From Qipengyuania algicida (GTDB lineage: Bacteria; Pseudomonadota; Alphaproteobacteria; Sphingomonadales; Sphingomonadaceae), in the NCBI RefSeq assembly GCF_009828025.1, contig NZ_WTYA01000003.1, forward strand, positions 228,642 to 292,641: a DNA stretch of 64,000 nt. The letters run 5' to 3'. Numbering within the stretch: the stretch's first letter is position 1; every line of letters starts with the position of its first letter. Positions 1 through 9,740 of the stretch are shown one piece after another. Both the position numbers and the translations under genes were made by a program. The notes below the pieces were generated by a model. The model saw only the letters and a program-made list of their open reading frames with translations. It was not told the DNA's origin and searched no databases.

Positions 1-941
1 GTCACGCGCCCTTGCGGGAAATTATAGGTGCGGATGCGTTCGGAACGGTCGCCCGAACCGACCATCGCCTTACGCGCCTCGGCCTCCGCCCCCTGCGTCG
101 CCGCACGCTGCGCATCGTAAAGGCGGGTACGCAGCACCTGCATCGCCTTTTCCTTGTTCTTGTGCTGGCTGCGTCCGTCCTGGCAGGTGACAACCGTGTT
201 GGTGGGCAAGTGCGTGATGCGGATCGCGCTGTCGGTGGTGTTGACGTGCTGCCCGCCCGCGCCGCTGGCGCGATAGGTGTCGATCTTCAGCTCGGTGGGA
301 TCGATCTGGACATCGACCTCGTCCGGCTCGGGCAGGACGGCGACGGTGGCGGCGCTGGTATGGATGCGCCCGCCGCTCTCGGTCTCGGGCACGCGCTGAA
401 CGCGGTGGACGCCGCTTTCGAACTTGAGCTTGGCGAACACGCCCGTGCCGGTGACATTGGCGACCACTTCCTTGAAGCCGCCGATCTCATTGGCGTTCAT
501 GCTCACCGGCTCGACCTTCCAGCCCTGCTCGGCGGCAAAGCGTTCGTACATCCGGTAAAGGTCGGCTGCGAACAGCGCCGCCTCGTCGCCGCCCGTCCCG
601 GCGCGGATTTCGAGCATGGCAGGCTTGCTGTCGGCGGCATCGCGCGGAAGCATGGCGATGGCGATCAGGCGCTCTTTCTCGGGCAGGCTCTCGCGCAGCT
701 CGGCGAGTTCTTCCTCGGCCATCGCCTTCATTTCGGGATCGGCGAGCATTTCGGTAAGCCCGGCGATTTCCCCGCGCATCTCGCGCAATTCGATCGCCGC
801 GCGCGCGACCGGCTCCAGCTCGGCATAGTCGCGGCTCGCGGCGACGAATTCGTCGCCCTCGAGCGTGCCCGAAGCAAGCCGCGCCTCGATCTCGGCGAAG
901 CGGTGGGCGATTTGATCAAGACGTTCGGTGGGGATGGTCAT
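1..941 (-). CDS. prfA: Peptide chain release factor 1, 3' end outside window
   Basis: Releases the finished peptide at UAA and UAG stop codons on the ribosome. About 313 codons are visible; the family is about 355 residues, so roughly the last 40 lie beyond the left edge. The protein starts [10 protein letters not shown], has the coiled N-terminal domain, and carries the peptidyl-hydrolase GGQ motif in the context GAGGQHVN near residue 228, followed by [10 protein letters not shown], both class I release-factor hallmarks. Its ATG overlaps the hisS stop codon (ATGA), so the two genes are probably co-transcribed and translationally coupled. Confidence 0.95.
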   Translation of the reverse strand, partial: MTIPTERLDQIAHRFAEIEARLASGTLEGDEFVAASRDYAELEPVARAAIELREMRGEIAGLTEMLADPEMKAMAEEELAELRESLPEKERLIAIAMLPRDAADSKPAMLEIRAGTGGDEAALFAADLYRMYERFAAEQGWKVEPVSMNANEIGGFKEVVANVTGTGVFAKLKFESGVHRVQRVPETESGGRIHTSAATVAVLPEPDEVDVQIDPTELKIDTYRASGAGGQHVNTTDSAIRITHLPTNTVVTCQDGRSQHKNKEKAMQVLRTRLYDAQRAATQGAEAEARKAMVGSGDRSERIRTYNFPQGRV

Positions 942-2161
942 GCAAGCAGGGCTTCGATCTCGCTTTGTCGTTCGCCGCGCACCCGCACGCTATCAGCGGA
1001 AACAAACGACACGAGACTTTTTGCGCCCATTTTTGATGCCTTGTCGAACCGCTTGCGCGGACTTCCCGTGGCCAGCATTTCAGCGGTGAAACCTGCATCT
1101 CGAAGCTTACCGATTGCGGTCGTCGCATCACCAGTCATCCCATCGTTTTCCACGACGACAATCACGTCGGCAACTTGCTCGCCCCTCTCCCCTACCAACA
1201 TCGCCAGCCGCTCAATCCCTGCGGCCCAGCCCACCGCTGGTGTCGCTGGCCCACCGAGACTTTCCATCAGCCCGTCGTAGCGCCCGCCGCCGAGGATCGT
1301 GCTCTGGCTGCCCAGCCGCGAGGCCGCTTCGCTGCCCTCGTCGGGGATGAATTCGAAGGCGGTGTGGCGGTAATAGTCGAGCCCGCGCACGAGGCTTTCG
1401 GCGCGCGCCCATTTCACTCCCGCCGCGTCGAGACCGCTGGTCACCGCGGCAAAAAACGCGCGCGCCTCGTCGGACAGGAACTTGTCGATCTTGGGTGCAT
1501 CGGCCACGAAACGCTTGTCGCGGCGATCCTTGCTGTCGAGAATCCGCAGCGGGTTCTTCTCCAACCGCTCCTGCGATTCCTCGCTCAGCTCGTCCTTCAC
1601 CGCGCGGAAGTAATCGATCAGCGCGGCGCGCCATGCCTCGCGGCTGTCGGCATCGCCCAACGTGTTGAGGTGCAGCGTCACGCCCTCGATCCCCAGCTCG
1701 CGGATCAGCTGATCCGCCATCGCGAGCAGCTCGACGTCTGCCTGTGGCTCAGCCGCACCGATGATTTCGGCGTCGAGCTGGTGGAACTGGCGATAACGGC
1801 CCTTCTGCGGGCGCTCGTAGCGGAACAGTGGGCCGTGCGTCGCGAGCTTCACCGGCGCGTGCTGTTGCCAGCCGTTGGACAGGTAAGCGCGCGCGATGCC
1901 GGCGGTGAATTCGGGACGCAGTGTGAGCGAATCTCCGCCGCGATCCTCGAAGCTGTACATCTCCTTGGACACGACATCGGTCGTCTCGCCGATTGCGCGG
2001 CTGAACACTTCGGTCTTTTCGAACACCGGCATTTCGACGCGGCGGAAGCGATAGAGCTTGCGCACGCGTTCGAAGGTCTCGACGACGAAGGCGAAGCTTT
2101 CCGCTTCGGCGCCGAAAATATCCTGCGTTCCGCGGATCGCTTGTGGGGTCTTGCTGCTCAT
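938..2161 (-). CDS. hisS: Histidine--tRNA ligase
   Basis: Class II aminoacyl-tRNA synthetase that charges tRNA-His with histidine in the cytoplasm. The 407-residue product has normal length. Motif 2 is visible as [16 protein letters not shown], the histidine-specific loop as [15 protein letters not shown], and the GGGRYDGL segment near the active site; a C-terminal anticodon-binding domain follows ([15 protein letters not shown] onward). A GAGGG Shine-Dalgarno sequence lies just upstream of the chosen ATG. It runs leftward into prfA with a 4-base overlap. Confidence 0.95.
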   Translation of the reverse strand: MSSKTPQAIRGTQDIFGAEAESFAFVVETFERVRKLYRFRRVEMPVFEKTEVFSRAIGETTDVVSKEMYSFEDRGGDSLTLRPEFTAGIARAYLSNGWQQHAPVKLATHGPLFRYERPQKGRYRQFHQLDAEIIGAAEPQADVELLAMADQLIRELGIEGVTLHLNTLGDADSREAWRAALIDYFRAVKDELSEESQERLEKNPLRILDSKDRRDKRFVADAPKIDKFLSDEARAFFAAVTSGLDAAGVKWARAESLVRGLDYYRHTAFEFIPDEGSEAASRLGSQSTILGGGRYDGLMESLGGPATPAVGWAAGIERLAMLVGERGEQVADVIVVVENDGMTGDATTAIGKLRDAGFTAEMLATGSPRKRFDKASKMGAKSLVSFVSADSVRVRGERQSEIEALLA

Positions 2162-2242
2162 GGTGAGCGCCCTCTAGCGACATAAGCGCCGCCGATAAAG
2201 CGCCCTTGCCAAGCGGCGGAAGGGACGGCATGACCTGCGGCC

Positions 2243-4183
2243 ATGAAAAGTCGCACCGCGCCGATCGCGCTCTCCGCCGCCCTGATGATGTCTACCCAGC
2301 CGCTCCACGCACAAGCCGCCAAGTCAATGCCCGTTGAGCAGCAGCTCGACGATGCGACCCCGCTGCCGTCCGACACCGCATGGCCCGGCGGACCGATCCA
2401 GCTGCATATCGATGCGACCGATACCGAGCGCGGCGTCTATCGTGTTGCCGAGACGATCCCTGTGCCGCAGGGCATGACCACGCTCAAGCTGCTCTATCCC
2501 GAATGGCTGCCCGGCAATCACGCCGCGCGCGGGCCGATCAACCTCATCGCCGACTTCCATTTCACCGCCGACGGCAAGGAACTGAAATGGACCCGCAACC
2601 CGCTCGACGTGTATGAGATCGACGTGACCGTGCCCGAGGGTGCGAGCGCGGTGGTGGCGAATTTCGTCCATACCTCGCCGACCCAGTCCAGCCAGGGCCG
2701 GATCACGATGACGCAGGAGATGCTCAACCTGCAATGGGAGAAGATGAGCTTCTATCCCGCGGGCCATTACACCCGCCGGATCGAAATCACCCCGACGGTC
2801 AAATTCCCGGACGGGTGGCGCGTGTTCACCGCGCTCGACGGGCAGAAGCAGACCGGTGACACGGTGACCTGGGACCAGACCAATTACGAAACGCTGGTCG
2901 ATTCGCCGATCTTCGCGGGCAAATATGCCGAACAGTTCAGCTTTCCCGACAACATTCACCTCGACGTGGTCGCCGATGCACCCAAGCTGCTCAAGCTGGC
3001 ACCGGAAAACCTCGCCAAGTTCAAGAAGATGTATGCCGAGGCCGAAGCGTTGTTTGGCTCGCGTCACTTCGATCATTACGATACGCTGCTCGCGCTGACC
3101 GACCGCATGGGCGGGATCGGCCTCGAACACCACCGCTCGTCCGAAAACCAGTTCGAACCCAAGGCGTTCATCGACTGGGACAAGATGGACTGGGACCACA
3201 ATGTCGTGGCGCACGAGCTGGTCCACAGCTGGAACGGCAAGTATCGCCGTCCGGCCGAATTGTGGACGCCCGACTATCGCACACCGATGCAGGATTCGCT
3301 GCTGTGGGTCTATGAAGGTCAGACGCAGTTCTGGGGCTATGTCCTCGCCGCAAGGTCGGGCATCCAGAAGAAGGATACCGTGCTCGGCATGTGGGCACGC
3401 GCCGCCGCGCTCTATGACGAAGGCCAGCCGGGCCGCAGCTGGCGCGGGGTAGAGGACACCACCAACGATCCGATCATCAATTCGCGCCGCCCGCTGCCCT
3501 ATTCCTCACTGAGCCGCAGCGAAGACTATTACGTCGAAGGCGCGCTGATCTGGCTGGAAGCGGACCAGATCATCCGCAAGGGTACAAATGGCAAGAAAGG
3601 CCTCGACGATTTCGCCAAGGCTTTCTTCGGTGTCCGCGATGGCGACTGGGGCATCAACACCTACAATTTCGACGATGTCGTGAAGGCGCTCAATTCGGTT
3701 TACCCGTATGACTGGGCCAGCTTCCTCAAGACGAGGCTCTACGATCCGGGACAGCCCGCTCCGCTCAAGGGGCTGGAGATGGCCGGCTATCATCTGGTGT
3801 GGAAGGACACGCAGAACCCCTACGACAAGGGTCGGTCCGACTATGGCAAGAGCCACGACCTCTATTATTCGCTCGGCATGAGCATCGACAAGAACGGCAA
3901 GGTCGCCTCGACCCTGTGGGACGGGCCGAGCTTCAAGGCCGGGATCGTCAATGGCGCGCAGATCGTCGCTGTGAATGGCAATGCCTATTCGGGTGAGACT
4001 ATCGACGATGCGATCACCACTGCTAAGACCGGCAAGGAACCGATCAAGCTGCTGGTCAAGCGCGGCGATACCTATGACACCATCGCGATCGATTACCACG
4101 GCGGCCTGCGCTATCCGTGGATCGAACCGACCGGCAAGGGCGAAACCGGGCTCGACCGCCTGCTCGCACCGAGAACGAAGTAA
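2243..4183 (+). CDS. M61 family metallopeptidase with PDZ domain
   Basis: Predicted secreted or periplasmic zinc aminopeptidase of the glycyl aminopeptidase (M61) family, 646 residues. A signal peptide is visible at residues 1-25 (ending LHAQA). The N-terminal beta domain covers about 45-230. The catalytic motif HELVHSW starts near residue 324, with the third zinc ligand expected in WVYEGQTQFWG. A PDZ-like domain occupies roughly residues 540-620 (NGAQIVAVNGNAYSG). It is transcribed away from hisS and lies 9 bases before the next gene. Substrate cannot be read from sequence. Confidence 0.88.
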   Translation: MKSRTAPIALSAALMMSTQPLHAQAAKSMPVEQQLDDATPLPSDTAWPGGPIQLHIDATDTERGVYRVAETIPVPQGMTTLKLLYPEWLPGNHAARGPINLIADFHFTADGKELKWTRNPLDVYEIDVTVPEGASAVVANFVHTSPTQSSQGRITMTQEMLNLQWEKMSFYPAGHYTRRIEITPTVKFPDGWRVFTALDGQKQTGDTVTWDQTNYETLVDSPIFAGKYAEQFSFPDNIHLDVVADAPKLLKLAPENLAKFKKMYAEAEALFGSRHFDHYDTLLALTDRMGGIGLEHHRSSENQFEPKAFIDWDKMDWDHNVVAHELVHSWNGKYRRPAELWTPDYRTPMQDSLLWVYEGQTQFWGYVLAARSGIQKKDTVLGMWARAAALYDEGQPGRSWRGVEDTTNDPIINSRRPLPYSSLSRSEDYYVEGALIWLEADQIIRKGTNGKKGLDDFAKAFFGVRDGDWGINTYNFDDVVKALNSVYPYDWASFLKTRLYDPGQPAPLKGLEMAGYHLVWKDTQNPYDKGRSDYGKSHDLYYSLGMSIDKNGKVASTLWDGPSFKAGIVNGAQIVAVNGNAYSGETIDDAITTAKTGKEPIKLLVKRGDTYDTIAIDYHGGLRYPWIEPTGKGETGLDRLLAPRTK

Positions 4184-4192
4184 CCTCCAGCG

Positions 4193-4885
4193 ATGAGCGA
4201 GGTGCGCGGCGGGATCGGCAACAGGATCGCGTCGGCGCGCTTCCTGGTCTTTCTGGCGGTATTGGTGGGCGGAACGCTGGCCTGGCACGTGGGGCTGGGC
4301 GGCAAGTGGGAAGACGCGCTGGCGGCAGGATTCGATTTTGCCGCCACGCTTTATCTCCTGTCGCTGGTTCCGCTGTTGCGCGACGGCGATGCCGCGATCC
4401 TGCGCCGCCATGCGCGCCAGAACGATGCCAACCGCGTGCTGGTGCTGGTAATGGCGGTGGTAATCGTGGTGGCAGTGCTCGCCGCGCTGGCGGGAGAATT
4501 GCCCGAGGCAACGCAGGGCAATATGGGCGCACTGGCGCGACTGCTCGGGGCGATCGTCGCTGCCTGGCTGTTTATCATGGCGCTCTATGCGCTGCACTAC
4601 ACCCATCTTTATTACGGCGAAGACCCCCGGCAGCAGGGCGCCGATCGCGGGGGGTTGGACTTTCCCGGCAAAGGCGATCCGCTGTTTTCCGATTTCCTCT
4701 ATTTCTCGGGGACGCTGGCGATGACCTTCCAGACGTCGGACGTCGCGATCACTGCGCGCCGGATGCGCAAGATCGTACTAGGTCAATGTCTTCTCGCTTT
4801 CGTTTTCAATCTCGGGATCATTGCGCTGGTCATCAATGCGCTGGGCGGACTTGCCACCGGCCGCGCCAGCGGAGGCGGCGGTTGA
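4193..4885 (+). CDS. DUF1345 family membrane protein
   Basis: A 230-residue integral membrane protein with about five hydrophobic segments (for example FLVFLAVLVGGTLAWHVGL and VLVLVMAVVIVVAVLAAL). The conserved stretch YALHYTHLYYGEDP followed by FSDFLYFSGTLAMTFQTSDV resembles the DUF1345 family, which has no assigned function. It begins 9 bases after the M61 peptidase stop, so the two likely form a small operon, although no functional link is evident. The C-terminus is glycine-rich. Confidence 0.75.
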   Translation: MSEVRGGIGNRIASARFLVFLAVLVGGTLAWHVGLGGKWEDALAAGFDFAATLYLLSLVPLLRDGDAAILRRHARQNDANRVLVLVMAVVIVVAVLAALAGELPEATQGNMGALARLLGAIVAAWLFIMALYALHYTHLYYGEDPRQQGADRGGLDFPGKGDPLFSDFLYFSGTLAMTFQTSDVAITARRMRKIVLGQCLLAFVFNLGIIALVINALGGLATGRASGGGG

Positions 4886-4966
4886 AGCGCTTGCCCTGAC
4901 ACACCGCTGGGGTTAGTGGGCCGCGGAAAGTCGGCACCCCCTGCCGCAGTCCGATAGAAAGCAGCC

Positions 4967-5494
4967 ATGCAGATCAGCAAAATCCCCGTGGGCGACAATC
5001 CGCCCGAAAACCTCAACGTCATCATCGAGGTTCCGACCGGCGGCGAACCGGTTAAGTATGAGTTCGACAAGGAAAGTGGCGCACTGTTCGTCGACCGCAT
5101 CCTGCACACGCCGATGCGCTATCCGGCGAATTACGGCTTCGTCCCGCATACGCTGTCACCCGATGGCGATCCGCTCGACGCGCTGGTGATTGCACGCAGC
5201 CCGTTTATCGCCGGCAGCGTGGTACGCGCACGCCCGATCGGCGTGCTCAACCTCGAAGACGAACATGGCGGCGACGAGAAGCTGATCTGCGTCCCGGTCG
5301 ATTCGACCTTCCCCTATTATTCCGATGTCGGCGAGACCAAGGACCTGCCTTCGATCATCTTCCAGCAGATCGAGCATTTCTTCACCCACTATAAGGATCT
5401 CGAGGCCGAGAAATGGGTGCGGATCGGGAACTGGGGCGATGCCGCCGAAGCTCGGCAGATCGTGATGGAAGCAATCGAACGCGCGAAAAAGTAA
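4967..5494 (+). CDS. ppa: Inorganic diphosphatase
   Basis: Soluble family I pyrophosphatase that hydrolyses pyrophosphate released by biosynthesis. The 175-residue length is standard for bacterial enzymes. The N-terminal substrate-binding region (KYEFDKESGALFVDR), the YPANYGFVPHT motif and the metal-binding signature DGDPLDALVI are all present, as is the lysine-containing helix HYKDLEAEKW. It is convergent with the mscS-like gene, whose stop codon lies directly beyond its own, and no obvious intrinsic terminator separates them. Confidence 0.95.
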   Translation: MQISKIPVGDNPPENLNVIIEVPTGGEPVKYEFDKESGALFVDRILHTPMRYPANYGFVPHTLSPDGDPLDALVIARSPFIAGSVVRARPIGVLNLEDEHGGDEKLICVPVDSTFPYYSDVGETKDLPSIIFQQIEHFFTHYKDLEAEKWVRIGNWGDAAEARQIVMEAIERAKK

Positions 5495-5495
5495 G

Positions 5496-6911
5496 CTATT
5501 CGACCGGGCGGGAGTGATCGAGAAGATCCTTGCTTTCGCCCGGATCGTTCGCGCGCTCCGCCTCGACCATATCCGCGACTTCATCGGCAGGTCGGACATC
5601 CTCGGTTGTCACGACTTCAGCCGAGGCTGAGACCTTGTGCGAGTCCGGTGACGGATTCGCGGTGCGTGAGCCCTGCGCGATATTTTCGAACGGCAGAGGC
5701 ATCGTGCGCGGATCGAAGCGCAGGCGGTAGATCGGCTCGGGCAGACCGAAACCGGCTTTTTCGAGGGCGACCTTGACCGCCACGATGGCGAGGCTCTGGC
5801 TCTTGTTGAAGTCGGTATCTCGCTGGTCGATCCAGGCGAGGAAGCGCACCAGCACATTCGAATCGCCGACCTGGATGATCCGCCCTTCAGCCTTGGGATC
5901 GCCCAGAACGAAGGGCAATTGCGCCAGAGTTTCGACTCCAAGGTTGCGCGCGGCCAGCGCGTCGTCGTCCGAATCCACACCCATGTCGAACTGGAACCGG
6001 CGCTGGGGATTGCGGGTGAAGTTGAGGATCACCGCCTTAAACACTTGCGCATTGGGAATGCGCAAATGGTTACCGTCGAGCGTCATCAGGATCGTCGCCC
6101 GGCTGGTAAGGCGGATCACGCGGCCTTCATAGGTATCAATCTCAACCCAATCGTTGGGACGGAAAGGCTGGCGCAGGCTGAGCATCAGCGAGGCGACGTA
6201 ATTCTCGATCGTGTCGCGCATGGCAAAGCCAAGGGCGATGCCGATAACGCCCGCACCGCCGAGCACCGCGCCCATCAGCGTGCCGGCACCGACCATATCG
6301 AGCGCGATGATGAGGCCCGACAGGATGAACACGAACCGGATCGCGCTGGCGATCAGTTCGGCAAGGAAGCTGTTTGGGGCGATCCGCCGCCATAGTCCCG
6401 TGAGGCCTGCGATAGCATAGCCGATTGCAATGATGATCGCGGCCAGCAGGATCGCAACGCCGATGAGCGGCAGCAGTTTGAGCAGCGCCTGCAATTTCTG
6501 CGTGAGCGAATCGATGGTGCTGCTGCCGACCTTGACGCTGATATCGCGAGCCAAGTCATTGTTGACCGTCACTACCCCCGTCACCCGCGCCGCGATGTTT
6601 TCGGCGCGCGCGATATCGGGCTGGTTCGGGACGGTGCCGCTCAGGCTGACGACCCCTTGTCCTACTTCGACTTTGACCCCTGAAAACTCCGGGAGCTCGG
6701 CGAAGATTCCGCGAATGCGTGCCGCGATTCTGGCGTCCGAGTTGTTGTCCTGAACTTCGGAGATCGCCTGCTCGGGCGCGGCCGGACTTGGCGATGCCGT
6801 GGCACTGCTGGCAGGCGAACCGAGGATTTGGCCGAGCTGGGCGAACGCGGGGTGGCCCATATTGAGCAGGGATACCGCCGCCAGCGCGAATACGATCCAG
6901 AAGCGTTTCAC
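5496..6911 (-). CDS. MscS family mechanosensitive channel with N-terminal BON domain
   Basis: Predicted inner-membrane small-conductance mechanosensitive channel, 471 residues. It begins with a signal-like segment (VKRFWIVFALAAVSLLN), then a BON domain at about residues 50-120, two or three transmembrane helices, and the pore and beta domain (GVIGIALGFAMRDTIENY, then RPNDWVEIDTYEGRV). A longer reading frame continues upstream but overlaps pmbA; the GTG at 6911 is chosen because it overlaps the pmbA stop (GTGA) and opens with a plausible signal peptide. The BON domain suggests periplasmic contact with the outer membrane. The C-terminal tail is acidic and low in complexity. Confidence 0.87.
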   Translation of the reverse strand: MKRFWIVFALAAVSLLNMGHPAFAQLGQILGSPASSATASPSPAAPEQAISEVQDNNSDARIAARIRGIFAELPEFSGVKVEVGQGVVSLSGTVPNQPDIARAENIAARVTGVVTVNNDLARDISVKVGSSTIDSLTQKLQALLKLLPLIGVAILLAAIIIAIGYAIAGLTGLWRRIAPNSFLAELIASAIRFVFILSGLIIALDMVGAGTLMGAVLGGAGVIGIALGFAMRDTIENYVASLMLSLRQPFRPNDWVEIDTYEGRVIRLTSRATILMTLDGNHLRIPNAQVFKAVILNFTRNPQRRFQFDMGVDSDDDALAARNLGVETLAQLPFVLGDPKAEGRIIQVGDSNVLVRFLAWIDQRDTDFNKSQSLAIVAVKVALEKAGFGLPEPIYRLRFDPRTMPLPFENIAQGSRTANPSPDSHKVSASAEVVTTEDVRPADEVADMVEAERANDPGESKDLLDHSRPVE

Positions 6912-8254
6912 GACCCCGCCACCGTCATCCCGTCGATTCGCAGTGTCGGGACGTTGACCGACTGAAGGAATTCCAGATCGTCTGCCGCGCGCATCGCGCC
7001 GAACATGGCGATGAGATTGCCTGCTACGGTGATCTCCGCAACAGGCTCGGCGATCGCCCCATTGCGAATACGAAAACCCGATGCACCGCGGCTGTAATCG
7101 CCGGTCACCAAATTCACGCCCTGCCCGAACAGCTGCGTGACATAGAGCCCGTCGATGATGTCGCTCATCAGTTCGTCGGGAGAACATTCGCCCGCTTCGC
7201 AATGGACGTTGCTCGCCTGGACGCCGGGTGCGCCGCCGATGCCGCGCCCTGCGTGACCGGTCAGCGGCGCATCGAGTTGCCGCGCTGCCGCGCTGTTCGT
7301 GAGCCAGCCGAAAATATGGCCGTCCTCGACCAGCGCGCGCGGCGCACAAGCGAGCCCTTCGCCATCGAAAGGGCGCGAGCGATGGCCGCGTGGACGCAAA
7401 GGCTCTTCGACAATGCGGATCGCCGGGTCGAACAGGCGTTCGTTCTCATGGCCGAGCAGGAAGCTGGCCTTGCGGGCTACAGCAGCCCCGCTCATTCCGC
7501 CAAGCAAGTGACCGATGAGCCCGCTGCCGACACGCGGGTCGAACACCACCGGCACCGGGCCGCTGGGCATGGAGACCGGGCCGACGCGCGCAACGGCACG
7601 CTCCCCCGCCTTTATGCCGATTTCGCCTGCCGAGGGCAGGTCCGCTCGGTGGCGGGTAGAGCGATAGCAATGGTCGGTCTGCATCGCATGGCCTTCACCC
7701 GAAATCACGCTGGCGCCGAGCGAATGGCCCGTCCCGCCATAGCTGCGCGCAAACCCGTCCGACGTGACGAACGCAACCACCGCCTGCGAAAAACTCGCTT
7801 CCCCACCGTTGGAATTGGTGACGCCGGAAACGCTGCGCGCAGCCTCCTCGACTTCGAGAGCGGCTTCGCGCAGTTCGTCCGGAGACGGCTCGACCGGATC
7901 GATCAGTTCGAGGCCGGGGAATGGGCCCTTGGCAAGCCGATCACGCGGGGCCAGTCCGGCATAGCGATCTTCCGGCGCGAGCCGAGCCATGGCGATCGCC
8001 TGCTCGGCCAATGCCTCCAGCGATGCGTTTGAAAAGTCGCTGCTGCTGACCGATGCGGACCGCTGGCCGACGAACACGCGCAGACCGATCGCCTCGCTTT
8101 CGGAGCGTGAGACCTCTTCCAGCTTGCCCAAGCGGATCGACACGCCTTCCGCACTGTCCGCGCGCATCACCGCGTCGGCCGCGTCCGCCCCCAAACGGCG
8201 CGCCAGCGCGACGATATCGTCGCATCGCTCCAGCGCCGTGGTCTTGTCGATCAT
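6908..8254 (-). CDS. pmbA: TldD/PmbA family protein, PmbA type
   Basis: PmbA-type partner of the TldD/TldE protease pair, which in other bacteria matures modified peptides and degrades CcdA. The 448-residue product starts MIDKTTALERCDD; the frame is open further upstream but that part lacks family similarity. No HExxxH zinc motif is present, which is expected for the PmbA/TldE subunit, so it should need a TldD partner elsewhere. Conserved C-terminal blocks include GDYSRGASGFRIRNGAI and EITVAGNLIAMF. Its stop overlaps the downstream channel gene. Confidence 0.9.
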   Translation of the reverse strand: MIDKTTALERCDDIVALARRLGADAADAVMRADSAEGVSIRLGKLEEVSRSESEAIGLRVFVGQRSASVSSSDFSNASLEALAEQAIAMARLAPEDRYAGLAPRDRLAKGPFPGLELIDPVEPSPDELREAALEVEEAARSVSGVTNSNGGEASFSQAVVAFVTSDGFARSYGGTGHSLGASVISGEGHAMQTDHCYRSTRHRADLPSAGEIGIKAGERAVARVGPVSMPSGPVPVVFDPRVGSGLIGHLLGGMSGAAVARKASFLLGHENERLFDPAIRIVEEPLRPRGHRSRPFDGEGLACAPRALVEDGHIFGWLTNSAAARQLDAPLTGHAGRGIGGAPGVQASNVHCEAGECSPDELMSDIIDGLYVTQLFGQGVNLVTGDYSRGASGFRIRNGAIAEPVAEITVAGNLIAMFGAMRAADDLEFLQSVNVPTLRIDGMTVAGS

Positions 8255-8331
8255 GTCCCTGCAAACTCCGGAAAACCTGTTGAGGGACCGGTTAGGCGTG
8301 CGCCTCGCAGCCGTAAACCGCAGATCGGGTT

Positions 8332-8697
8332 TCAGCCGAGGCTGCGGAAAAACAGGGTCAGTGCGAATGGAAGGCCAAGCGCGGCCAGCCACAGCACAAT
8401 CTGGTCCCGCCGGAAGGCGGGCGACAGCGCCGGATCATGCGCCTGATCCTCAGGCAGATCACTCCAGCGCCGATCGATTTTGCGACACGCAGGGATAATG
8501 CCTGCAACCAGGAGCACGAGACACACCATTGCCAGCGACTTGAGGCCCGTCTCGCGGATTGCGCCGACCGTGAGGAAGATATTGAGGCCGGTGTAAACGA
8601 TCAACGCAACCGCGACGTTGTCGCTCATCGATTTGCGCCAGTCTACATGGCGCCCCTTCGCATTTGTATGCGCGGTATCGCTCAACGCCTTGCCCAT
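8332..8697 (-). CDS. Small predicted membrane protein, function unknown
   Basis: Not recognised. The 121-residue frame contains hydrophobic segments at roughly residues 27-47, 52-67 and 100-118 (VALIVYTGLNIFLTVGAI, LAMVCLVLLVAGIIPAC, IVLWLAALGLPFALTLFF), so it is probably an inner-membrane protein. An internal ATG at residue 24 (MSDNVAVAL) is an alternative start that would remove a charged leader. It is oriented like pmbA and mscS and separated from pmbA by 77 bases, so it may be the first gene of that operon. Confidence 0.6.
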   Translation of the reverse strand: MGKALSDTAHTNAKGRHVDWRKSMSDNVAVALIVYTGLNIFLTVGAIRETGLKSLAMVCLVLLVAGIIPACRKIDRRWSDLPEDQAHDPALSPAFRRDQIVLWLAALGLPFALTLFFRSLG

Positions 8698-8925
8698 GGC
8701 ATTTTCCCCAAACTGCCTCTCCGGGAAGGATCATAAACCCAACTTACGGGTCAGCGCAACAGAGTGGTTGGCGGCCTGTCCCGAACATAAACGATAGATC
8801 GTGTCCCTGTTCGATCCTGTTCGATGGACGCGAACCAGCCATTCCATGCATGATTCCTGCCAGAACCTCGGAATATCGGCTGCCCCGGGGTTTTCACCGC
8901 CAATTCGGATGCTACATGACGCTAC

Positions 8926-9714
8926 ATGGCCGATGTCGACCAAACCGAGCTCGCCGAAGAGGCGGTAGCCAATGCCGCCCCGCCCCTGACCGGAGGCGGA
9001 CTGGAAGTCGTGTCGATCGCCAAGAGCTACGACAAGCGCCAGGTCCTGACCGATATTTCGCTGTCGGTCGCCAAGGGCGAGGTGCTGGGCCTGCTTGGAC
9101 CCAACGGTGCGGGCAAGACGACGTGCTTCTATTCGATCATGGGGCTGGTGAAGCCAGACTCGGGCCGTATCCTGATGGACGGGCTCGATGTCACCAAGCT
9201 GCCGATGTATCGCCGCGCGATCCTGGGGCTGGGTTATCTGCCGCAGGAAACCAGCATTTTCCGCGGCCTGACGGTCGAGCAGAACATCAATTGCGTGCTC
9301 GAAATGGCCGAGCCCGACAAGAACGTGCGCGCACAGGAGCTCGAGCGGCTGCTCGACGAATTCGGCCTGACCCGCCTGCGCGAAAGCCCTGCCATGGCCC
9401 TGTCGGGCGGCGAGCGGCGGCGTTGCGAAATCGCCCGCGCTCTGGCTGCCAAGCCCTCGATCATGCTGCTCGATGAACCGTTCGCGGGGATCGATCCGCT
9501 CTCGATCAGCGACATTCGCGATCTGGTGCGCGACCTCAAGACCCGCGGGATCGGGGTCCTGATAACCGATCACAATGTCCGCGAGACGCTCGAAATCGTC
9601 GATCGCGCTTGCATCATCTACGGCGGGCAAGTGCTGTTCGCAGGAACACCGCAGGCGCTGGTCGAGGACGAGAACGTGCGCCGGCTCTATCTCGGCGAGG
9701 GCTTTACCCTGTGA
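8926..9714 (+). CDS. lptB: LPS export ABC transporter ATP-binding protein
   Basis: ATPase of the LptB2FG complex that extracts lipopolysaccharide from the inner membrane and drives it across the periplasm. The 262-residue protein has Walker A (GPNGAGKTT), the signature LSGGERRR, Walker B with catalytic Glu (IMLLDEPFAGID) and the H-loop (LITDHNVRETL), all in canonical order. An N-terminal extension of about 25 residues precedes the ABC fold. The adjacent rpoN 26 bases downstream is the usual proteobacterial arrangement. Confidence 0.95.
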   Translation: MADVDQTELAEEAVANAAPPLTGGGLEVVSIAKSYDKRQVLTDISLSVAKGEVLGLLGPNGAGKTTCFYSIMGLVKPDSGRILMDGLDVTKLPMYRRAILGLGYLPQETSIFRGLTVEQNINCVLEMAEPDKNVRAQELERLLDEFGLTRLRESPAMALSGGERRRCEIARALAAKPSIMLLDEPFAGIDPLSISDIRDLVRDLKTRGIGVLITDHNVRETLEIVDRACIIYGGQVLFAGTPQALVEDENVRRLYLGEGFTL

Positions 9715-9740
9715 TCAGTCCCCGCTTGAAGAGCTGAACA

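Noticed and set aside
12..1280. 422-residue open frame on the plus strand
   Set aside because: Antisense to prfA and the end of hisS, both certain genes.
3506..4606. 366-residue open frame on the minus strand
   Set aside because: Antisense to the M61 peptidase and DUF1345 genes; low-complexity His/Arg/Gln-rich composition.
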